DNA of 12,396 nucleotides, from assembly GCA_963545585.1 (NCBI GenBank), contig CAUUKX010000065.1, positions 1-12,396 of the forward strand. The letters run 5' to 3'. The notes below the pieces were generated by a model, which saw nothing but the letters and a program-made list of their open reading frames with translations, searched no databases and was not told where the DNA came from. Numbering within the stretch: the stretch's first letter is position 1; each line of letters opens with the position of its first letter. The DNA comes from W11650 sp963545585 (lineage in GTDB: Bacteria; Bacillota; Clostridia; Lachnospirales; Vallitaleaceae). Positions 7,136-12,396 of this stretch are shown one piece after another. The position numbers and the translations under genes are program-made.

Positions 7136-8050
7136 TTAATATCGCTCCTTTTTGCCGGTCGTATATTTCATAAAAAGAATGGAAAATGCGATAATAATTA
7201 CAAATAAACCATACGAGATGGCTGCGCCATAGCCATAATCCAAATTGGTAAAGGCGATATTATACATGTACATGACCATCGTCAGCAAGGACGCTTTGAT
7301 CCCGCCGCCCGCACCGCCAAAGGTATAGGGAATGTCAAAAATCTGAAGTCCGCCGATAATTGAGGTAACAAAGGCGAATGTCATGATCGGCCGGAGTAAG
7401 GGAAGTACGATTTTAAAGAAAACCTGAGGCTTGGTCGCGCCGTCTACTACGGCTGCTTCAAAAAGTTCATAGGGAATGCCACGAATCCCCGCTGTAAAAA
7501 TAATGGTATAATAGCCAAAATACTGCCAGAACAGAACCATTGCAACAATCAGCTGCGCTAAAAGGGGGCTGCCTTTCCAATGGATTGGTTCTTTAATCAG
7601 ATGAAGCGCGCCCAAAACCTGATTGACGCTGCCGGCTTTCCAGTCAAACAGCAGGCTGAATAAAACACCCAGCGATACTGCGGTTACCAAGTTGGGAAAG
7701 TAAAAAACGGTTTTGAAAAAATTGCTTCCCGGCATCCGTTTTTGATTCAGCAAAAAAGCCAATACCAAACCAAACACCATTTGCGGCAGCATTGCCAGCA
7801 GCGCTATAAAAATAGTATTGCCAATGGATTTGAGAAACATCGGATCGCGCAGCAGCCGCTGATAATTTGCCAGGCCTACAAATGTCGATGCGTGAAATCC
7901 ATCCCATGACATAAAGCTTAACTGGAATGTGTATAAAATTGGATATAAGGTAAACACCAAAAATACAATAAAATACGGCGCAATAAAGAAATATCCTGCG
8001 CTGTTTTTATTTAGCGTGCTTCTTTTTGATTTTTTGCTTGCCGCCGGCAC
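7136..8050 (-). CDS. Sugar ABC transporter permease, MalF/LacF-type (CUT1)
   Basis: This is the first membrane subunit of the importer, 304 residues from a GTG start. The first membrane segment (GYFFIAPYFIVFLVFTLYP) is followed by the rest of a six-segment permease domain. The EAA loop reads PYELFEAAVVDGATK and runs to VLPLLRP. The frame is open further upstream to ATG 8137 (TGATG overlap with the binding-protein stop). I prefer GTG 8050 because a near-perfect AAAAAGGAGG (8061-8070) lies 10 nt before it, the N terminus then has family-like length, and the extra 29 codons coincide with a large hairpin (8073-8128). The ATG at 8137 has no good ribosome binding site. The gene follows the binding-protein gene and precedes the second permease with no gap. 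Confidence 0.93.
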   Translation of the reverse strand: MPAASKKSKRSTLNKNSAGYFFIAPYFIVFLVFTLYPILYTFQLSFMSWDGFHASTFVGLANYQRLLRDPMFLKSIGNTIFIALLAMLPQMVFGLVLAFLLNQKRMPGSNFFKTVFYFPNLVTAVSLGVLFSLLFDWKAGSVNQVLGALHLIKEPIHWKGSPLLAQLIVAMVLFWQYFGYYTIIFTAGIRGIPYELFEAAVVDGATKPQVFFKIVLPLLRPIMTFAFVTSIIGGLQIFDIPYTFGGAGGGIKASLLTMVMYMYNIAFTNLDYGYGAAISYGLFVIIIAFSILFMKYTTGKKERY

Positions 8051-8072
8051 TTTTTGCAGTCCTCCTTTTTGC

Positions 8073-8128
8073 GGAAAAAGCCGCTTTCGATATCCGATTT
8101 TCCAAATATCTTGAAAGCGGCTTTCCCC
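8073..8128 (-). terminator. Hairpin between binding-protein and permease genes (partial terminator or mRNA stabiliser)
   Basis: Read leftwards, AAAGCCGCTTTC (8124-8113) pairs perfectly with GAAAGCGGCTTT (8088-8077). Inside, GATAT and ATATC add 5 pairs after a 2-nt bulge. Outside, GGGG can pair with TTCC (8125-8128 with 8073-8076). The 3' arm ends in TTTTT (8079-8075). It starts about 9 nt after the binding-protein stop and ends before the permease ribosome binding site. Such hairpins are known to raise binding-protein levels over permease levels in importer operons such as malEFG. Whether it acts by termination or by 3'-end protection is not clear, because the T-run is partly paired. Confidence 0.7.
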
Positions 8129-8136
8129 TATTTTCA

Positions 8137-9489
8137 TCAATCAATTTTAATTTCCGGATAAATGTTTTTCATTTCTTCTTTGAACCCCTGTACGGCTTGC
8201 TCTGGTGTGGCCTGTCCGGTTGCTATCAAGTCCATTTGAGCGCCGGCGCTAATCCAGGCTTGCCGGTCGTATTTGGTCATCGGATCGCCTTTTACCTTTT
8301 TCGCTGTTTCATAGAAATCAGAAAAATACTGCTGGTCGCCGGTTACAATATCGGTGTGTCCCTCTTTGATACATCTTTCGATGGCCGGAATATATCCCGG
8401 AAAATCACCCCAAATGCCGGCCAGTCCGTTTACCAGCCACTCCTCATTTGCCGTCATTGTTTTAATCCATGCCCAGGCAGCGTCTTTATTTTTAGAGCCT
8501 GAATACATGCCGTACCATGTGCCGCCGTTTTGATACGGAATCGGCGCCTGCATATAACCCCAGCTATTGGCTGCTTTGTTCATTTCATCTGCCGGAATTC
8601 CCGGTTTAATACAAAAGTTTAATCCCCATGTCGGCAGGCAGGTTAAAATAAACATATCCTTAGAGTACATGCCGGAGGTCCAGCCAGCGGACCACATATC
8701 TGATTCGGCATCTACTTTATTAGAAACAACGGTATCCATCATTTGAAACATTTCCAGCATATAGCTGTCGTCGATAATATGGCCGTTTTCATCAACCCAA
8801 GGTTTTCCTTTATAAGAGGCATACAACTGAAGTACGGATTCAACATCGTCTAACAAGGCGATGTTTCCGCCTGATTTTTCATAGACCTGTTTACCGACTG
8901 CAATAATCTTATCCCAGTCCGAAAGCAGCTGATATAATTCATCTGGATCGTCTGTTCCAAGATATTCTTTAGCCAGCGCTTTTTTATACCAGAACCCGCC
9001 CGGTGTTGACTGCCAGGAAAGCCCCCTTAGCTGCCCTTGTTTATCCCTTGACAATTCATCAACGTATGGAATCATGTTTTTGGAGATATCTTCCGCTCCG
9101 TACTGCGCTTGACTTAGGTTTTCCAGCATATCCGTTTCCTTATACACACCAAGATCGGAAATTTCAAAAGTAGCGACATCCGGTGCGTTGGTTCCGGTGC
9201 GAAAGGCATTTTGAAGCTTGGTTCTGTATTCTTTGGATGGCATAACGGTTACGTTTACTTTTACATTCGGTACAATTTTGTTGAATTCCTCGACATAAAA
9301 ATTCATTTCATCTTGGCTTAAATTGGTCCAAATTTCAATTGCGCCCTCCGTTTTGGCGGTATCTTGTGTAATCTTTTGTTCTTCTGTTTTGCCGGTGGAA
9401 CTTTTCTGTCCGCTGTTATCTCCGCAGCCGGCAAACAAGATTGCTGTTGCTGCAATTACTGATAAAATTCCCGCAAAGCTTTTCTTCAT
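8137..9489 (-). CDS. Sugar ABC transporter substrate-binding lipoprotein (CUT1, family 1)
   Basis: This is the extracellular sugar receptor of the importer, 450 residues. The signal peptide MKKSFAGILSVIAATAILFAGC ends in a lipobox with C22 as the lipidated residue. A Ser/Thr/Gly/Lys/Glu-rich tether (about 23-48) follows. The mature domain starts at IEIWTNLSQDEMNFYVEEFNK, typical of maltose/oligosaccharide-type binding proteins, with the family segment RTGTNAPDVATFE (97-109) and many Trp residues (W159, W167, W266, W270, W288, W325) that often stack on sugars. The ligand cannot be read from sequence; adjacency to xylA-xylB suggests xylose or a xyloside. AGG elements at 9498-9507 lie about 8 nt before the ATG. 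It is the first gene of the importer operon, under the promoter at 9651-9679, and is followed by a strong hairpin. Confidence 0.95.
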   Translation of the reverse strand: MKKSFAGILSVIAATAILFAGCGDNSGQKSSTGKTEEQKITQDTAKTEGAIEIWTNLSQDEMNFYVEEFNKIVPNVKVNVTVMPSKEYRTKLQNAFRTGTNAPDVATFEISDLGVYKETDMLENLSQAQYGAEDISKNMIPYVDELSRDKQGQLRGLSWQSTPGGFWYKKALAKEYLGTDDPDELYQLLSDWDKIIAVGKQVYEKSGGNIALLDDVESVLQLYASYKGKPWVDENGHIIDDSYMLEMFQMMDTVVSNKVDAESDMWSAGWTSGMYSKDMFILTCLPTWGLNFCIKPGIPADEMNKAANSWGYMQAPIPYQNGGTWYGMYSGSKNKDAAWAWIKTMTANEEWLVNGLAGIWGDFPGYIPAIERCIKEGHTDIVTGDQQYFSDFYETAKKVKGDPMTKYDRQAWISAGAQMDLIATGQATPEQAVQGFKEEMKNIYPEIKID

Positions 9490-9623
9490 CGTTACAACCT
9501 GCCTTTCCTAACAGTTCATAAATATCCTTTATTTCCCCTATTGCAGATTTTTTGTTTTTGTGCTATATTACTTATTGACGCTAAATACCACCCCCAATTT
9601 CCAACATTCTATACAGATACTTT

Positions 9624-9638
9624 TTAAAATCGCTTTAA
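9624..9638. promoter_or_regulatory. Possible operator downstream of the importer promoter
   Basis: TTAAA and TTTAA arms flank a 5-nt centre ATCGC. The site lies at about +6 to +20 of the importer transcript, where a bound repressor would block initiation or elongation. It resembles CG-centred operators of LacI-family regulators and matches a CcpA cre site only partly: the conserved G and C near the ends are T. Assignment to a regulator is not possible from sequence. Confidence 0.3.
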
Positions 9639-9650
9639 TAACTTGTTTTT

Positions 9651-9679
9651 ATTATACAGCGAACCTTTTTTGTTGTCAA
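9651..9679 (-). promoter_or_regulatory. Consensus sigma-A promoter of the sugar importer operon
   Basis: Read leftwards, TTGACA (9679-9674) and TATAAT (9656-9651) are both perfect and separated by exactly 17 bp. Transcription should start near 9644, giving a leader of about 155 nt before the binding-protein ATG. A promoter this strong for a sugar importer implies repression when the sugar is absent. Confidence 0.85.
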
Positions 9680-9741
9680 GGTTTAATTTGATTATGTTTA
9701 CCAAAGATTTTCCTAAAGAAGGATAAAAAAATGTAAAAAAC

Positions 9742-9832
9742 ATGGATATCAAAGAGGAGGAGCTCAAAGATGCGCTGGCAATACATAAAAACGAAAAAGG
9801 GGAAAGAAAGTTTTTCTGATATTTTTGAATAG
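9742..9832 (+). other. Two overlapping short reading frames upstream of xylA (leader peptide or gene remnant)
   Basis: Frame A (9742-9819) codes 25 residues (starts MDIKEEELKDAL, ends KGERKFF). Frame B (9770-9832) codes 20 residues, MRWQYIKTKKGKESFSDIFE, and has a strong AGGAGG (9755-9760) 9 nt before its ATG. Removing one T in the run TTTTTC at 9811-9816 would join the end of A to the end of B (KFFSDIFE). This could mean a decayed gene fragment, or a translated leader in frame B. I do not recognise either peptide, and chance is possible in A-rich DNA. Confidence 0.3.
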
Positions 9833-9921
9833 AGAGAAGAAAGCGGAATACTTTCCCTTTATAAATCAAAGCTTTTGGAATTTTACCCCCAAAATTATCA
9901 TTGTGAAAGGAGAAAAACAAT

Positions 9922-11244
9922 ATGAATGAAATTTTTAAAACGATACCGGTTATCCCTTACGAGGGAGCGTCCAGCCGCAATCCGCTGGCATTTAAGTTTT
10001 ATGATGCTGAGCGGGTGGTGCTGGGTAAGCCCATGAAAGAGCATTTGCCGTTTGCTATGGCGTGGTGGCATAACTTAGGCGCTGCCGGAACCGATATGTT
10101 CGGTCGGGATACGGCCGATAAATCCTTTGGTGCTGAAAAAGGGACGATGGCACATGCGAAAGCCAAGGTGGATGCCGGTTTTGAGTTTATGCAAAAATTA
10201 GGGATTCGTTATTTTTGCTTCCATGATGTGGACTTGGTGCCGGAGGCGGAGGACATTAAGGAAACAAACCGGCGCTTAGATGAGATTTCCGATTATATTT
10301 TGGAAAAAATGAAGGGAACGGATATTAAATGTCTGTGGGGCACGGCTAATATGTTTTCCAATCCCCGCTTTATGAATGGAGCGGGCTCAAGCAATTCAGC
10401 TGATGTTTTCTGCTTTGCGGCGGCTCAGATTAAAAAAGCACTGGAGTTGACGGTGAAATTAGGCGGCCGGGGCTATGTGTTCTGGGGCGGCCGTGAGGGC
10501 TATGAAACGCTGTTAAATACCGATATGAAGTTAGAGCAGGACAATATTGCCCGGCTGATGCGGCTGGCGGTTGATTATGGGCGCAGCATTGGCTTTAGTG
10601 GTGACTTTTATATTGAGCCTAAACCCAAAGAACCGATGAAGCATCAGTATGACTTTGACGCAGCGACGGCCATTGGTTTTTTGCGGCAGTATGGTTTGGA
10701 TAAAGATTTTAAATTAAACATTGAAGCTAATCATGCTACTCTGGCCGGACATACTTTCCGGCATGACCTGAGGGTGTCGGCAATTAATGGCATGCTGGGC
10801 AGCATTGATGCCAATCAGGGGGATTCGCTGCTGGGCTGGGATACCGATGAATTCCCGTTTGATGTTTATGAGGCGGTATGGTGTATGTATGAGGTCTTAA
10901 AGTCGGGCGGCCTGACCGGCGGACTGAACTTTGATGCTAAGAGCAGGCGCTCCAGTTATTTGCCGGAGGATATGTTTGAAAGCTATATTTTGGGGATGGA
11001 TACCTTTGCGCTTGGCTTATTAAAGGCGGCGGCACTGATTGAGGACGGGCGGCTTGACACTTTTGTGGCGGAGCGTTATGTTAGCTATCAGAGCGGTATC
11101 GGCGCTAAAATCATGAACGGCGAAGCAACGCTGGCGGAACTGGCGGCTTATGCCGAGCAGATGGGTGCACCGGCTTTGCCTGCAAGCGGCCGGCAGGAGC
11201 GGCTGGAGAGTATTGTGAATCAGGTGCTGTTTAACGGTCAGTAA
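9922..11244 (+). CDS. xylA: Xylose isomerase, class II
   Basis: This cytoplasmic TIM-barrel enzyme interconverts D-xylose and D-xylulose, the entry step of bacterial xylose use. Its 440 residues match class II enzymes of Clostridia and Thermotoga. Every catalytic and metal residue is in place: H101 and D104 (FHDVD), E232 and K234 (IEPKPKEP), E268 and H271 (EANHATLAGHTF), D296 (SIDANQGD), D307 and D309 (DTDEFP) and D339 (NFDAK). W139 and V186, positions that shape xylose versus glucose preference in clostridial enzymes, are also the standard residues. AAAGGAG (9906-9912) is 9 nt upstream of the ATG. It is divergent from the sugar importer and is followed by a hairpin and xylB, so xylA is likely the better expressed gene of an xylAB operon. 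Confidence 0.98.
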   Translation: MNEIFKTIPVIPYEGASSRNPLAFKFYDAERVVLGKPMKEHLPFAMAWWHNLGAAGTDMFGRDTADKSFGAEKGTMAHAKAKVDAGFEFMQKLGIRYFCFHDVDLVPEAEDIKETNRRLDEISDYILEKMKGTDIKCLWGTANMFSNPRFMNGAGSSNSADVFCFAAAQIKKALELTVKLGGRGYVFWGGREGYETLLNTDMKLEQDNIARLMRLAVDYGRSIGFSGDFYIEPKPKEPMKHQYDFDAATAIGFLRQYGLDKDFKLNIEANHATLAGHTFRHDLRVSAINGMLGSIDANQGDSLLGWDTDEFPFDVYEAVWCMYEVLKSGGLTGGLNFDAKSRRSSYLPEDMFESYILGMDTFALGLLKAAALIEDGRLDTFVAERYVSYQSGIGAKIMNGEATLAELAAYAEQMGAPALPASGRQERLESIVNQVLFNGQ

Positions 11245-11295
11245 AAAGAAAAGGGGAATCTTAAACAGCTTTTACAGCAAGGATGATAAACTTGG

Positions 11296-11327
11296 AAAAG
11301 GGCTGTCCGTTTAGTGGCAGCCCTTTT
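11296..11327 (+). terminator. Hairpin between xylA and xylB (partial terminator)
   Basis: AAAAGGGCTG (11296-11305) and CAGCCCTTTT (11318-11327) form a perfect 10-bp stem with a 12-nt loop; two more inner pairs (T-G, C-G) are possible. The T-run is only TTTT and can pair with the opposite AAAA. It lies in the 136-bp gap before xylB, which shows no obvious promoter, so it probably tunes xylB relative to xylA instead of ending the operon. Confidence 0.65.
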
Positions 11328-11380
11328 ATGCAGAAAAATTCGATAGGGAAAGTGGAGTTATTTAATTCAGAGGAGGGGTT

Positions 11381-12396
11381 ATGTACTATATTGGAATTGA
11401 CTTGGGAACTTCGGCAGTTAAGCTGCTGTTAGTGGAGGAAAACGGACAAATAAAAAAAACAGTCAGTAAGGAATATCCCTTGCTTTTCCCGCAGCCGGGC
11501 TGGAGCGAGCAGAGACCGGCGGACTGGTGGGCGGCGGTGCGGACCGGGCTTGCTGAGATTCTTACCGGGATTGACCGGATGCAGGTGGCCGGCATTGGCT
11601 GCGGCGGGCAGATGCATGGCTTGGTAATTCTGGATGAAAAAGATGAAGTTATTCGTCCGGCTATTTTATGGAATGATGGCCGGACGGCAAAGCAAACCGA
11701 TTATTTAAATCAGGTAATTGGCCGGGAAAAGCTGTCGGAATGGACGGCAAATATTGCTTTTGCCGGATTTACCGCACCCAAGCTCCTGTGGCTGAAGGAA
11801 AACGAGCCGGAAAACTTTGCCCGAATTCATAAAATTATGCTGCCCAAGGACTATATTAATTATCGCTTGACTGGTGTGCATTGCACCGATTATTCGGATG
11901 CTGCCGGTATGCTCCTGCTGGATGTCAAGGGGCGCTCGTGGTCGCCGGAGATGCTGGCGGTTTGCGGCATCAGTGAGCACCAGCTCCCGCAGCTGTTTGT
12001 CAGCAGTGCGGCGGTTGGCCGGCTTTTACCGGCGGTTGCCGCCGAGCTGGGATTACCGGAATCGGTTGCGGTAGCGGCTGGCGCTGGCGATAACGCCGCA
12101 GCGGCAGTAGGCACCGGCACGGTTGGTGCGGGCGGCTGCACGATTTCCTTAGGCACATCGGGCACGATTTTTATTTCGATGGAGCGCTTTGCTGCTGACC
12201 CGAACAATGCGCTGCATAGCTTTGTTCATGCGGACGGCGGTTATCATTGGCTGGGCTGCATGTTGTCAGCCGCCAGCTGCTATAAGTGGTTTTGTGAAGA
12301 TATTTTAAAGACGGCAGATTATGCCGGCGAACAGGCTGCTATTGCCGATGACCGGCTGGGACGCAGCCATGTCTTCTTTTTGCCGTATTTGATGGG
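11381..12396 (+). CDS. xylB: Xylulokinase, N-terminal 338 residues (cut by window end)
   Basis: This FGGY-family sugar kinase phosphorylates D-xylulose to D-xylulose 5-phosphate with ATP, feeding the pentose phosphate pathway. The frame is open to the last base; family members have about 490-500 residues, so about one third is missing because the window ends, not because the gene is broken. Visible parts are IGIDLGTSAVK (4-14, phosphate-binding motif with D7), GGQMHG (75-80) and ILWNDGR (95-101), which mark xylulokinases within the family, LPKDYINYRLTG (154-165), the catalytic base D237 in AGAGDNAAAAVG, and ISLGTSGTIF (255-264). AGGAGGGG (11371-11378) directly precedes the ATG. It follows xylA on the same strand after a hairpin-containing gap. 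Confidence 0.95.
   Translation, partial: MYYIGIDLGTSAVKLLLVEENGQIKKTVSKEYPLLFPQPGWSEQRPADWWAAVRTGLAEILTGIDRMQVAGIGCGGQMHGLVILDEKDEVIRPAILWNDGRTAKQTDYLNQVIGREKLSEWTANIAFAGFTAPKLLWLKENEPENFARIHKIMLPKDYINYRLTGVHCTDYSDAAGMLLLDVKGRSWSPEMLAVCGISEHQLPQLFVSSAAVGRLLPAVAAELGLPESVAVAAGAGDNAAAAVGTGTVGAGGCTISLGTSGTIFISMERFAADPNNALHSFVHADGGYHWLGCMLSAASCYKWFCEDILKTADYAGEQAAIADDRLGRSHVFFLPYLM

Larger units (their letters stand above)
9490..9921. other. 432-bp divergent regulatory region between importer operon and xylA
   Basis: The A/T-rich gap holds the importer promoter (9651-9679, leftward), a CG-centred inverted repeat (9624-9638) and two short overlapping frames (9742-9832). The xylA promoter is not obvious. 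One candidate is TTGCAG-17-TATATT with a preceding TGC (9541-9569), which would overlap the importer transcript. Another is TTGAAT (9825-9830) with AATACT (9847-9852). ATTGT (9900-9904) and ACAAT (9917-9921) flank the xylA ribosome binding site and could form a small hairpin. I see no repeat that clearly matches a XylR operator. Confidence 0.45.

Noticed and set aside
7136..8137. Frameshift or fusion at the permease N terminus
   Set aside because: The apparent N-terminal extension is explained by an open frame through the intergenic hairpin, with the real start at GTG 8050.
8026..8502. 158-codon plus-strand frame antisense to the permease and binding-protein genes
   Set aside because: Both antisense genes have clear family motifs, and this frame spans their junction and hairpin.
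9624..9920. 98-codon minus-strand frame opposite the xylA upstream region
   Set aside because: It is rich in Ser, Phe and Leu as expected from the reverse of A-rich DNA, contains the importer promoter and has no ribosome binding site.
11386..12207. Several frames, mostly minus-strand, inside xylB
   Set aside because: They are high-GC reverse or shifted shadows of a clear xylulokinase frame that runs to the window end.

Overview
The window looks like chromosomal DNA from an anaerobic Gram-positive bacterium of the Clostridia type. The reasons are AAAGGAG-type ribosome binding sites in front of nearly every gene, sigma-A-like promoters, an S-layer-homology (SLH) wall protein, a sugar-binding lipoprotein, a long-form threonine synthase and a class II xylose isomerase. 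I cannot name a genus. I see no rRNA, tRNA, CRISPR array, insertion sequence or phage gene.

Layout. Positions 195-1757 (+) encode a secreted SLH protein, followed by a decayed tandem repeat and a strong intrinsic terminator. Positions 2165-3628 (+) encode threonine synthase (thrC) behind its own promoter and a leader of about 130 nt. Positions 3825-4349 (+) encode a flavin reductase-like protein, which converges on a cation diffusion facilitator (CDF) exporter at 4384-5271 (-). The exporter is divergent from NudC-type NADH pyrophosphatase at 5456-6289 (+). NudC converges on a three-gene ABC sugar importer read leftwards: binding lipoprotein 8137-9489, permease 7136-8050 and permease 6293-7135. 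A 432-bp regulatory region separates the importer from the divergent xylA (9922-11244) and xylB (11381 to the window end, cut off) on the + strand.

How the genes work together. The right half is a pentose-use locus. A CUT1-type importer brings in a sugar, XylA isomerises D-xylose to D-xylulose, and XylB phosphorylates it for the pentose phosphate pathway. No ATPase for the importer is present, so a shared MsmK/MalK-type ATPase elsewhere in the genome is likely. The importer has a consensus promoter (TTGACA, 17 bp, TATAAT) with a possible operator just downstream. Both sugar operons carry a stable hairpin after their first gene (binding protein and xylA), which would favour those first products. 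The left half is a set of unrelated housekeeping genes.

Most of the window is ordinary. I found no clearly new system. The observations most worth a second look are the importer hairpin and its corrected start codon, the tandem repeat seeded by the 3' end of the SLH gene, the manganese-type metal site of the CDF protein, and the small overlapping reading frames upstream of xylA.
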